Assembly (NCBI RefSeq): GCF_014397245.1 | Contig: NZ_JACLHY010000001.1 | Span: forward strand, 248,001 to 312,000 | Length of the DNA: 64,000 nt | Reading direction: 5' to 3' | From: Arenibacter arenosicollis | Lineage (GTDB): Bacteria; Bacteroidota; Bacteroidia; Flavobacteriales; Flavobacteriaceae | Shown here: positions 1 through 7,859 of the stretch, piece after piece | Layout of the letters: each line of letters begins with the position of its first letter | Numbering within the stretch: the first letter of the stretch is position 1 | Translations under genes and position numbers: made by a program | Notes under the pieces: model-generated | Seen by the model: the letters and a program-made list of their open reading frames with translations, nothing else | Databases searched by the model: none | Told to the model about the DNA's origin: nothing

Positions 1-717
1 TTCCATTTCGTTCAATCCGGAAATGGTACATCCCCTGGGGGTGGTAACCTTATCTATTTCATTTTCTGGGTGACTGTCAGATTCTATAAGAAGACTGGCA
101 GCCCCATTGCAGGTATGCATGGCCAATTCCTGTGCTTCCTTGGCATCGAATCCCAATTGAATGGCTCCTTGTGTGGTGGCTCGTATCAATCGCATCCAAA
201 ACGCAATTCCACTGGCACAAATAACGGTAGCGGCCTGCATTTGGTCTTCCGGAATTTGCATGGAATGCCCCATACGGTTAAAGATGGCCTTGGCCAAATC
301 TACCCTTTTGGCACCCTTCTCATTGCTACAGATACAGGTCATGGATTTCCCTACAGAAATAGCGGTATTGGGCATGGCACGAATAATATAGTGATCAGGA
401 CCAATAACTTCTTCCATTCGGGCTATACTAAAACCGGTGATGGTGGAAATAATAACATGCTTGTCCGTAAGGATGTCCTTAACCTCTCCCAATATCTTTA
501 CAAATTGGCTGGGCTGAACTGCAAATATTAGAATGTCCGATTTGGACACTGCTTCCCTATTATCCGTGGTAGTGGTCACAATTCCAAATTTCTCTATTTC
601 CTTAAGACCACTAAGATTTCTCTTGGTAAGGACCATTGATGTGGCCCCGTTAGTGTTCAAAATGCCTTTTGCTATGGACAACCCTAAATTACCTGCTCCA
701 ATTATGGCTATTTTCAT
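1..717 (-). CDS. proC: Pyrroline-5-carboxylate reductase (3' end cut by window edge)
   Basis: The protein begins MKIAIIGAGNLG, a Rossmann GxGxxG nucleotide-binding motif. It continues with family-typical stretches such as VIRAMPNTA-like 'IIRAMPNTAISVGKSMTC' and, near the cut, 'TTQGA...' and 'SHPENEIDKVTTPRGCT', which match the conserved C-terminal helices of ProC. About 239 residues are visible; the family is usually 260-280, so only the last few tens are missing. It would reduce pyrroline-5-carboxylate to proline with NAD(P)H in the cytosol. It lies 108 bases downstream of argC on the same strand, so it is probably the fourth gene of the arginine operon, linking arginine and proline synthesis. 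The start ATG is at 717; the upstream gap holds no other candidate. Confidence 0.93.
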   Translation of the reverse strand, partial: MKIAIIGAGNLGLSIAKGILNTNGATSMVLTKRNLSGLKEIEKFGIVTTTTDNREAVSKSDILIFAVQPSQFVKILGEVKDILTDKHVIISTITGFSIARMEEVIGPDHYIIRAMPNTAISVGKSMTCICSNEKGAKRVDLAKAIFNRMGHSMQIPEDQMQAATVICASGIAFWMRLIRATTQGAIQLGFDAKEAQELAMHTCNGAASLLIESDSHPENEIDKVTTPRGCTISGLNEME

Positions 718-825
718 TCCTTAATAGTTATTAGTTTCCTTCCCAAAACCGTGGGAACCTGTTGATTGGTTTAATTGTTTTTTAGTCGGCTTAATATTGC
801 CATTAACCCTCAAGGGCCAACAATA

Positions 826-1800
826 CTAAAATACACCTGCTTTTAATTGCAAGCCTTCCGTTTCCTTAAATCCGAAGGCCAAGTTCATATTTTGAACTGC
901 CTGCCCTGAAGCCCCTTTCAATAAATTATCTATGGCAGAGGTAATCAGTAGGGTATTGTTGTGCTTGTGCAAATGAATATGGCATTGGTTGGTATTCACC
1001 ACCTGCTTTAGGTTGATGTCTTCCTCCGTTACCTGGGTAAAGACAGCATCCTTATAAAAATCGTTGTAAAGTTCATAGGCTTCTTCCAAACTACCATCAA
1101 AATCGGTATATGCCGTGGCCAATATCCCTCGGGTAAAATTACCCCTATTGGGAAGGAAAAATAGATCTCCTGTATTTTCTTGAAGACTGTGCAAACTTTC
1201 ATTTATCTCCCCAAGGTGCTGGTGCGTAAAAGGCTTGTACCAGGATACATTGTTATTCCTCCAACTAAAATGCGAAGTTGATGAAAGGCTTACTCCAGCT
1301 CCGGTACTTCCGGTAACAGCATTGATATGTACCGGTTTATCCAATTTATGGGCCTTTGCCAATGGCAATAATCCCAACTGGATAGCGGTAGCAAAACAAC
1401 CAGGGTTAGCAATATATTTCGCCTTTTTAATTTCTTCCTTTTTTAGTTCGGGCAAGCCGTAGACAAAAGATTTTCCGTCCAGTACGGCATCGGCCTCCAG
1501 CCTAAAGTCATTACTCAAATCTATGATCCTGGTGTCTTTGGAAAACTCGTTTTCCTTTAAAAAACTAGTGGAGTTTCCATGCCCAAGACAAAGAAATACC
1601 ACATCTACATCCTTGTTAACCTCTCCTGTAAATGCCAGATCGGTAACCCCTAACAGGTCCGGATGGGCCGTGGTAACCTTTTTACCCGCCCTGGTGGTAC
1701 TAAAAACAAAATCTATAGTTGCATTGGGGTGGTTCAGGAGAATTCTGATGAGTTCCCCACCAGTATACCCTGAACCACCAATGATACCTACTTTAATCAT
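826..1800 (-). CDS. argC: N-acetyl-gamma-glutamyl-phosphate reductase
   Basis: This 324-aa protein carries the ArgC signature. The N-terminal nucleotide-binding motif GGSGYTGGEL is at residues 8-17, and the active-site cysteine lies in NPGCFATA (Cys135). It reduces N-acetylglutamyl-phosphate (or the succinyl analogue, in Bacteroidota that use succinylated intermediates) to the semialdehyde with NADPH. Its ATG overlaps the argG stop region by 8 bases, so the two are probably translationally coupled. Length fits the family. A plus-strand open frame opposite it is a shadow. Confidence 0.96.
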   Translation of the reverse strand: MIKVGIIGGSGYTGGELIRILLNHPNATIDFVFSTTRAGKKVTTAHPDLLGVTDLAFTGEVNKDVDVVFLCLGHGNSTSFLKENEFSKDTRIIDLSNDFRLEADAVLDGKSFVYGLPELKKEEIKKAKYIANPGCFATAIQLGLLPLAKAHKLDKPVHINAVTGSTGAGVSLSSTSHFSWRNNNVSWYKPFTHQHLGEINESLHSLQENTGDLFFLPNRGNFTRGILATAYTDFDGSLEEAYELYNDFYKDAVFTQVTEEDINLKQVVNTNQCHIHLHKHNNTLLITSAIDNLLKGASGQAVQNMNLAFGFKETEGLQLKAGVF

Positions 1801-2983
1801 TATTCTGATTTACGTGGTTATATATTTTTCCCGAATTGGAAAGTATTTTAATAAATCCTTTGGCATCATCTGCAGTCCATCCTTTGTTCATCTCGCCATA
1901 ACTACCAAAAGAGGCGTTCATTAAATCGTGCGAAGAGGATATCCCGTCCAATTCAAATCGATACGGGTGCAGACTTACAAAGACATCACCACTAACGTTC
2001 TTTTGGGTATCGGTCAAGAAGGCCTCGATATTGCGCATTACCTCATCCAAATAATTTCCTTCGTGTAACAACATGCCATAGAAATTACCTTGTTGTTCCT
2101 TCTGGTACTGTTGCCATTTGGTAAGGGTGTGTTTTTCCAATAAATGATGGGCCTTGATAATAATCAAGGAAGCAGGAGCTTCAAACCCTACCCTTCCTTT
2201 TATCCCAATAATGGTATCTCCAACGTGGATATCCCTACCTATAGCATATTTGGAAGCAATAGCCTCCAACTTTACGATATTGTTCACAGGAGTATCGTTT
2301 TCGCCGTCCAATCCAATTAATTCACCCTTATGAAATGTAAGTTTCAATTGTTTGGGTTCTGTTTCTTGAAGTTGGCTTGGATAGGCAGAATCCGGCAAGG
2401 ACTTATGTGAGGTAAGTGTTTCCTCACCTCCCACCGAGGTGCCCCATAGGCCTCTGTTAATAGAGTATTTTGCTTTCTCCCAAGGGTAGTCTACCCCGTT
2501 GTTCTTTAAATATTCAATTTCTACCTCCCTAGCCAATTTATTATCGCGTATGGGGGTAATAATTTCAATTTCGGGAGCTATGATCTGAAAAATCATATCA
2601 AACCTAACCTGATCGTTCCCAGCCCCTGTACTACCGTGGGCAATATATTTGGCGCCGACCTTTTTGGCGTAGTTTACAATTTCAATAGCCTGAACAATTC
2701 GTTCCGCACTTACCGATAAAGGATAGGTATTGTTCTTTAGTACGTTCCCGAAAATTAAATACTTTACCACCTTTTCATAAAAGGTTTGTACGGCATCTAT
2801 AGAAGTGTAGGAAGTGGCCCCCAACTCTAAGGCCTTTTTATGAATGCTATCTATTTCTTCCTTTGAAAACCCACCAGTGTTTACACTTACGGCATGTACT
2901 TCAAAACCTTGGTCCTTTGACAAATACTTGGCACAATAGGAAGTGTCCAATCCACCACTATATGCTAAAACTAATTTCTTCAT
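1793..2983 (-). CDS. argG: Argininosuccinate synthase
   Basis: A 396-aa enzyme starting MKKLVLAYSGGLDTS, the ATP-pyrophosphatase P-loop (SGGLDTS) of argininosuccinate synthase. Further family blocks include 'YIAHGSTGAGNDQVRFD' and 'KYSINRGLWGTSVGGEETLT'. It condenses citrulline and aspartate with ATP to argininosuccinate in the cytosol. The gene starts 43 bases after the acetyltransferase gene and overlaps argC by 8 bases, placing it second in the operon. Length is normal for the short bacterial form. Confidence 0.96.
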   Translation of the reverse strand: MKKLVLAYSGGLDTSYCAKYLSKDQGFEVHAVSVNTGGFSKEEIDSIHKKALELGATSYTSIDAVQTFYEKVVKYLIFGNVLKNNTYPLSVSAERIVQAIEIVNYAKKVGAKYIAHGSTGAGNDQVRFDMIFQIIAPEIEIITPIRDNKLAREVEIEYLKNNGVDYPWEKAKYSINRGLWGTSVGGEETLTSHKSLPDSAYPSQLQETEPKQLKLTFHKGELIGLDGENDTPVNNIVKLEAIASKYAIGRDIHVGDTIIGIKGRVGFEAPASLIIIKAHHLLEKHTLTKWQQYQKEQQGNFYGMLLHEGNYLDEVMRNIEAFLTDTQKNVSGDVFVSLHPYRFELDGISSSHDLMNASFGSYGEMNKGWTADDAKGFIKILSNSGKIYNHVNQNND

Positions 2984-3026
2984 GCTAAACTTATCTTATA
3001 ATTATATTCATAGTAGTTTTGAGCCA

Positions 3027-3656
3027 CTACTTCGTTTTCTTGTTAAGGAACAGACTCTCCTTTATACTTTTTAATCTTTGAAAGGCCTTGGAATTCAATT
3101 TTTCCTTGGGCTCCGATTTGGTTTCCTTTGCTTTGGTTTCGGGATCGTACAACATTCCGGTACAAAGACACATTTTTTGTTCTGTCCTGGTAAGGATATC
3201 GAAATTTTTACAAGTCTGACAACCTTTCCAAAACTCCGGATCCGTAGTCAGCTCTGAAAATGTAACCGGTTTATAGCCCAGTTCATAGTTCATTTTCATT
3301 ACTGCCAATCCAGTCGTAATCCCGAATATTTTGGCATTGGGAAACTTACTCCTGGAAAGGGCAAAAATTTCCTTTTTTATTTGCTTGGCCAAACCTTGAT
3401 TTCTGTAATCAGGATGTACTATAAGCCCGGAATTGGCGACAAACTTCTCGTGTCCCCAAACCTCAATATAACAGAAACCTGCAAATTTATCACCATCCAG
3501 GGCGATAATGGCATTGCCATTATGCAATCTCTTTTGAATGTATTCAGGAGTACGCTTAGCAATCCCGGTGCCGCGCACTTTGGCCGACTCTGCAATGGTT
3601 TCGCAGATAATTTCGGCATATTTAAAATGGGAATCGTTAGCAATAACAATCTTCAT
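3027..3656 (-). CDS. GNAT-family N-acetyltransferase of the arginine operon
   Basis: A 209-aa protein with a GNAT core. The acetyl-CoA pyrophosphate loop is VHPDYRNQGLAKQI (R85-x-x-G-L-A90). After the fold comes a cysteine-containing tail: Cys146-x-x-Cys149 and Cys163-x-Cys165, which could bind a metal, followed by a lysine-rich end. As the first structural gene of an operon with argG, argC and proC, it is a reasonable candidate for the glutamate N-acetyltransferase (or N-succinyltransferase) step that a classical ArgA would do. That role is inferred from position and known Bacteroidota gene order, not from a substrate motif. The start ATG at 3656 gives a typical N-terminal beta strand. Confidence 0.82.
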   Translation of the reverse strand: MKIVIANDSHFKYAEIICETIAESAKVRGTGIAKRTPEYIQKRLHNGNAIIALDGDKFAGFCYIEVWGHEKFVANSGLIVHPDYRNQGLAKQIKKEIFALSRSKFPNAKIFGITTGLAVMKMNYELGYKPVTFSELTTDPEFWKGCQTCKNFDILTRTEQKMCLCTGMLYDPETKAKETKSEPKEKLNSKAFQRLKSIKESLFLNKKTK

Positions 3657-3702
3657 TGAATGTTGCTTTTAAATTAAAATTATGATTTATTTTTTTTGAG
3701 AG

Positions 3703-3750
3703 GGAAATGGACTCACCTATTTCCATAAAAGAAGTGCACCCTTACGGGCG
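3703..3750 (-). promoter_or_regulatory. Two leader hairpins between arg leader peptide and first arg gene
   Basis: On the minus strand, hairpin 1 (3750-3737) is CGCCC-GTAA-GGGTG and contains the last Arg and Pro codons and the leader stop in its stem and loop. Hairpin 2 (3724-3703) is GGAAAT-10 nt loop-ATTTCC. A possible alternative pairing is CACTT (just after hairpin 1) with AGGTG (inside hairpin 2). No T-run follows hairpin 2, so a classical intrinsic terminator is not evident; control may be Rho-dependent or translational. Confidence 0.45.
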
Positions 3751-3825
3751 ACGACGTGTAGGCGTAAATGAATAAGCAAGGCTAGATGCCCTGTTAAAAT
3801 CAAATATGTACGCGATGTTACTCAT
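3742..3825 (-). CDS. Putative arginine leader peptide (27 aa, ends TPTRRRP)
   Basis: A 28-codon frame begins at an ATG on 3825-3823 and stops at 3744-3742, 85 bases before the acetyltransferase start. Its last residues are FTPTRRRP. The three consecutive arginine codons CGT CGT CGC, then a proline CCG, sit immediately before the TAA. The arginine/proline codons and stop fall in and beside a GTAA-loop hairpin. Short ORFs with runs of the end-product amino acid are the hallmark of attenuation leaders in front of biosynthetic operons. Here the downstream operon makes arginine and includes proC. The reading is strong by pattern but the peptide has no homology support I can test. Confidence 0.6.
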   Translation of the reverse strand: MSNIAYIFDFNRASSLAYSFTPTRRRP

Positions 3826-3833
3826 TATACCAT

Positions 3834-3841
3834 CAAAAGTA
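3834..3841 (-). promoter_or_regulatory. Candidate Bacteroidota -7 element for the arg operon
   Basis: The minus strand reads TACTTTTG, a perfect match to the TAnnTTTG -7 consensus. No clear -33 TTG is visible at the usual distance. It lies only 8 bases before the leader ATG, so the transcript would be nearly leaderless for the peptide if this is the real promoter. Confidence 0.4.
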
Positions 3842-3872
3842 CAAATAAAAATGAATTGGCGTAATTAATACA

Positions 3873-5258
3873 TTAATTTTTATGAAAAAGTAGTTTTTTG
3901 TTATATAATCTCAATATTTCATAGATCATAAAACCATACACTGCAATATATTCAATGGACAACAACCAATAATTCTCTTTAAACCCCTCATTGGAATAGG
4001 CCCAATAACTCAATATAATACTAAAGGACCATATTATTGGAAATCTAAACTCGGTAAATAAGCATAAAACAACTAAAAAAATAATATACCAAGGGTGCAC
4101 GGTGGCCGACAAAAAATAATAAAACGTTAAGACCCATAGCATAGAGGTCATCAAGCTTGATATTTTTTTATTGTCACGAACAAACGTAAACAGGGCAACC
4201 AAGGCAATGACGATGATGGGCGTTATTTTTCCATAGTCCTTAATAAGCTCCCACGGCTTGGCATCAAAATTTACCGCCACTTTTTTAATTACATTGTACA
4301 GTCCTGCATTAAATTCAAAATTGGAGAACCATAGTCCTACCGTCTGTATATAATTATCTGCAAATTCAGGGGAATAAAAAGGGAGTACCAAAAGGACCGA
4401 AGTTATTCCCACAACCCCATAGAAGAGTATACTTTTCTTTATTCCGAAATATTTTAGGAACAAGGGCAGAAATAATAAGGGTACCAATTTTATGGAAATC
4501 GAAAGTGCATATACAATAGCTCCCAACAGCCATTTTTTATTAAACAACAAATAAATGGACCATATAAAAAAGAACAACATCACCCCTTCAAAATGAAGGT
4601 TCCCTGTCAGTTCCAAAATCACCATGGGATTTAAAAAATACCAGAAAATCAAATGCGTAGATTTATTGAGCTTTTGCAACAACTTACGACCAAAATACAG
4701 AATCCCCAGATCGGACAGAATTATAATGGTCCGCATCATCAATACGCTACCTACTATGCTCTTCCCGGACAACAAAGTGGAGAGAGCAAAAATAAACTGG
4801 TTCAATGGTGGGTAATTGCTATAATTTGAAGCACTCAGACCTCCCATTCCACTTATCAACTCCCCTGCATTGTTCATTATTTGGCCACCACCTATGATCA
4901 TATCTTTAGGAATGTGTAGGTAGGGGTTTATGCCATTGTTGATCAACTGACCATCCCATATGAATCTATAAAAATCCTGGGAGAGGTTGGGTTCGGCAAA
5001 AAGTAGTGTCAATCGAAAAAGGGTTCCGGAAATGGCCAAAAACTTAAAATTCCATTTTTCAAACTGGATTAGCTTGTAGCACAAAAAAAACAGGACCGAA
5101 TATAGGCTTAACAATTTTATAAAATCGGCACGATCCAAATCGTACCCAAAAGCCATATAGAATAGAATGCTAAAAAGCACCATTAACATTGGAATTTTGT
5201 GAAGTTTCCAATAAGAAACGGTCCTTTGGATCATAGTGGTCTGGTAGTTTTTGGTCAC
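3873..5258 (-). CDS. Polytopic GT-C type glycosyltransferase (mannosyltransferase-like)
   Basis: A 461-aa integral membrane protein with roughly a dozen hydrophobic segments from end to end. The first periplasmic loop contains 'SQDFYRFIWDGQLINNGINPYLHIP', the acidic D-F-Y-R-F-x-W-D-G-x-NPY pattern typical of GT-C and GT87-like polyprenyl-phosphate-sugar transferases. It probably transfers a sugar from a lipid-phosphate donor on the outer face of the inner membrane. The two glycosyltransferase genes upstream (one DPM1-like, which would make such a donor) support this. It is separated from them by a terminator-like hairpin, so it is likely its own transcript. Acceptor unknown. Confidence 0.7.
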   Translation of the reverse strand: MTKNYQTTMIQRTVSYWKLHKIPMLMVLFSILFYMAFGYDLDRADFIKLLSLYSVLFFLCYKLIQFEKWNFKFLAISGTLFRLTLLFAEPNLSQDFYRFIWDGQLINNGINPYLHIPKDMIIGGGQIMNNAGELISGMGGLSASNYSNYPPLNQFIFALSTLLSGKSIVGSVLMMRTIIILSDLGILYFGRKLLQKLNKSTHLIFWYFLNPMVILELTGNLHFEGVMLFFFIWSIYLLFNKKWLLGAIVYALSISIKLVPLLFLPLFLKYFGIKKSILFYGVVGITSVLLVLPFYSPEFADNYIQTVGLWFSNFEFNAGLYNVIKKVAVNFDAKPWELIKDYGKITPIIVIALVALFTFVRDNKKISSLMTSMLWVLTFYYFLSATVHPWYIIFLVVLCLFTEFRFPIIWSFSIILSYWAYSNEGFKENYWLLSIEYIAVYGFMIYEILRLYNKKLLFHKN

Positions 5259-5466
5259 TTAATTAGTTCAGCAATCTCCAAATTTAAATGAAATTATCAA
5301 ATAACAGCTGGTCTAATTTTGATTTTGGCAATGAAAATATAGCCCTTTTAAAAATTTCCGTATAAGCACCTCTGTAGAACCCTAAGTTGTCTTGCACCAA
5401 AGGGAGTGCAACTCATTTTTAACCTCAGGTCTTTAGGAGTAAAATTGTTTGATATTATTGGAATTG

Positions 5467-5501
5467 AAAAAGCCCCATTCCTTTTATGGAACGGGGCTTT
5501 T
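5467..5501 (-). terminator. Intrinsic terminator of the glycosyltransferase operon
   Basis: The inverted repeat AAAAGCCCC..TTCC / GGAA..GGGGCTTTT around a 6-base loop is followed on the minus strand by a T-run. It ends just after the stop of the GT2 gene at 5524. The stem is flanked by T-runs on both strands, so it could be bidirectional. Confidence 0.75.
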
Positions 5502-5523
5502 GATATCAATATTTTAATTTTAT

Positions 5524-7008
5524 TTAGGCCCTTGCCATAAGGGATTTAAAAAAGACATAACCGAATCCTAAAAACAACATAAAATGAAATGGAAAAAGTC
5601 CAAAATCGTTTAAAGGAATTGCGCTGTACATTCCAAATAGGAAGTAGAGCATTAAGGCCGCCTCCAAGATCATGTTGGGAGAAAGTTTTGTAGCCAAGTA
5701 TTTATTTCCTTTCCAGCTATCCTTTATACTGTTCAAATTAAATTTTGGTGTCCTAACAAACTCACTTCTCTTACCCATATGGCCTTCCAAAACCGCAATG
5801 GAATTGTGCAAAGAAAACCCAAGTGCCACTGAGAAAAAGGTGAAGAAGATTTTTATATAGTCCACAAAATTATCAAAACTACTTCCCTGTATACTCTTAT
5901 AGGTAAACCAATAGCAGACGAAAAGTATAATGGTACTTAGAATAAAGAACTTGGTAGCTTCAAAAATCCATCCCAAATGGTCAAAAGTATTTTTTATATA
6001 CATCATTGGTATACTCAACAGGGCAACCAAAAACACACAAAGGAACATTGAGCTATTTAACAAGTGCATAACGCCATGAAACTTTGTCTTGAACGAAATA
6101 TTCTTTGCGGTAACCACACTCCAAACGGTTTTTCTAAAGTTTTCCGCTCCGCCCTTGTTCCAACGAAACTGTTGTGAACGGGCAGCACTAATTACTACGG
6201 GAAGTTCTGCGGGTGTCTCTACATCCTCCAAATACTTGAATTTCCAGTTTTTTAATTGTGCCCGGTAACTAAGATCTAAGTCCTCCGTCAAGGTATCCCC
6301 TTCCCAGTTTCCCGCATCCAGAATACATTCCTTTCTCCAAATACCAGCGGTACCATTGAAATTAATAAAATGTCCTTTGGCATTACGTCCTACTTGTTCC
6401 AAAGTAAAGTGGGCATCCAAGGCAAAAGCCTGAATACGGGTCAAAGTAGAATACTCTCTATTGATATGCCCCCATCTTGTTTGAACGACACCAATTTCCT
6501 TATCTTTAAAATATATAACAGTTTTCTTCAACCAATCACTGGATGGCAAGAAATCTGCATCAAATATGGCTATAAACTCTCCTTTGGCCAAAACCAGGCC
6601 TTCTTTTAAAGCTCCTGCCTTATACCCTTGTCTATTGGTCCTTCTTATATGTGTAATATCCAGACCGGTCTCTTGAAGCGCTTGGATACGCTTTGCCGTA
6701 TCCAATACGGACTCGTCAGTGGAATCATCCAAAACCTGAATCTCCAACTTACTTTTAGGATATTCTATTTTAGAGATATTGTCCAACAAACGTTCCACTA
6801 CATACTCTTCATTATAAATAGGAAGTTGTATGGTAACAAAAGGTATTTCTTTTGGATCTAGTAAATTGTATTTCGGAGCTACCTGATTTCTCCTTTTATA
6901 GCCCAAATAGTTGACCAGTAAATTAAGCTGGGCCAAGCTATAAAAGAATATTAATAGTAAAGAAATACTGTAAATGGCAATGATAAAGTAAGTAATTGTT
7001 AGTCCCAT
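5524..7008 (-). CDS. Cellulose-synthase-like family 2 glycosyltransferase
   Basis: A 494-aa processive-type GT2 enzyme. It has an N-terminal membrane helix (about 5-30), then the GT-A catalytic domain: DD at 94-95 (QVLDDSTDES), DAD at 150-152, TEDLD at 241-245 and QQFRW at 279-283, all the D,D,D,QxxRW hallmarks. C-terminal membrane helices span about 310-395 and 445-494. It uses a nucleotide sugar at the cytoplasmic face to build a glycan or glycolipid. It starts one base after the stop of the DPM1-like gene, so the two are one operon. Substrate cannot be told from sequence. Confidence 0.88.
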   Translation of the reverse strand: MGLTITYFIIAIYSISLLLIFFYSLAQLNLLVNYLGYKRRNQVAPKYNLLDPKEIPFVTIQLPIYNEEYVVERLLDNISKIEYPKSKLEIQVLDDSTDESVLDTAKRIQALQETGLDITHIRRTNRQGYKAGALKEGLVLAKGEFIAIFDADFLPSSDWLKKTVIYFKDKEIGVVQTRWGHINREYSTLTRIQAFALDAHFTLEQVGRNAKGHFINFNGTAGIWRKECILDAGNWEGDTLTEDLDLSYRAQLKNWKFKYLEDVETPAELPVVISAARSQQFRWNKGGAENFRKTVWSVVTAKNISFKTKFHGVMHLLNSSMFLCVFLVALLSIPMMYIKNTFDHLGWIFEATKFFILSTIILFVCYWFTYKSIQGSSFDNFVDYIKIFFTFFSVALGFSLHNSIAVLEGHMGKRSEFVRTPKFNLNSIKDSWKGNKYLATKLSPNMILEAALMLYFLFGMYSAIPLNDFGLFPFHFMLFLGFGYVFFKSLMARA

Positions 7009-7009
7009 T

Positions 7010-7699
7010 TTATTTTAAACTGTATTTAAATATCCAACCTAGGATTTTTGCGCCTGCAAATATAGTACCTTTTACCGTACCTGATACTTTTGATACGCCA
7101 ATTCTTTTTTTGTAACGCACTGGTACTTCGGTATATGTAAATCCCTTTTTTAGAACCTTCAACTGCATTTCTACGGTCCATCCGTAGGTCTTATCCTCCA
7201 TTTCCAGTGCCAAAAGCTTGTCGTACTTTATGGCTCTAAATGGACCCAGATCAGTAAAAGAAGCTCCAAAGAACCATTTCATTAAAGTGGTGGCCAAGGC
7301 ATTTCCAAAAACCTGCTGTGGCGTCATAGACCCATCTTCCCGCAACTCCTTTGTTCTGGCCCCAATAACGAAATCTATGTTGTTTTCAACTATAGGTTTT
7401 ACCACTTTGGAAAGTTCTTCGGGATAATCCGAATAGTCTCCGTCCATAAATACGATAATATCGGGTGTTTTGGATTGTTTGGATATATAATTAATTCCAA
7501 GAAGACAGGCATAACCATAACCCATTCTATTTTCTGTGAGAACCGTCGCTCCGGCACCCCTTGCATTAAGGGCTGTATCGTCCGTAGAATTGTTGTTTAC
7601 GACAATTATTTCAGAAACTATTTCGGGGATTTCTTTTATTACATTTGCAATGGAATCAGCTTCATTATAGGCAGGAATTATTACTTTAATATTGGTCAT
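7010..7699 (-). CDS. DPM1-like family 2 glycosyltransferase
   Basis: From the ATG at 7699 the protein is 229 aa and begins MTNIKVIIPAYNEADS, the normal start of this family. An in-frame ATG at 7765 would add 22 residues of no recognisable kind. The GT-A motifs are NNNSTDDT (35-42) and the metal-binding DGDYSD (86-91). The length without a membrane anchor and the short C-terminal hydrophobic stretch resemble polyprenyl-phosphate sugar synthases (dolichol-phosphate-mannose synthase type). It probably makes a lipid-phosphate-sugar for the neighbouring GT-C enzyme; that link is inferred from proximity. It is one base from the next gene. Confidence 0.82.
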   Translation of the reverse strand: MTNIKVIIPAYNEADSIANVIKEIPEIVSEIIVVNNNSTDDTALNARGAGATVLTENRMGYGYACLLGINYISKQSKTPDIIVFMDGDYSDYPEELSKVVKPIVENNIDFVIGARTKELREDGSMTPQQVFGNALATTLMKWFFGASFTDLGPFRAIKYDKLLALEMEDKTYGWTVEMQLKVLKKGFTYTEVPVRYKKRIGVSKVSGTVKGTIFAGAKILGWIFKYSLK

Positions 7700-7859
7700 T
7701 AGTATATATGAAGAATGATTCTTATTTGTCCATTGATATTTACCTGAGGCATCATAAATACCCATAGCCCCATTTAAAGGGCAAAGGTATCAATACTTTT
7801 ATCAATTTATATATCTTCAAGTGTTGTAGGGCATAATAATTTTAGCCCTAATCACCGAC

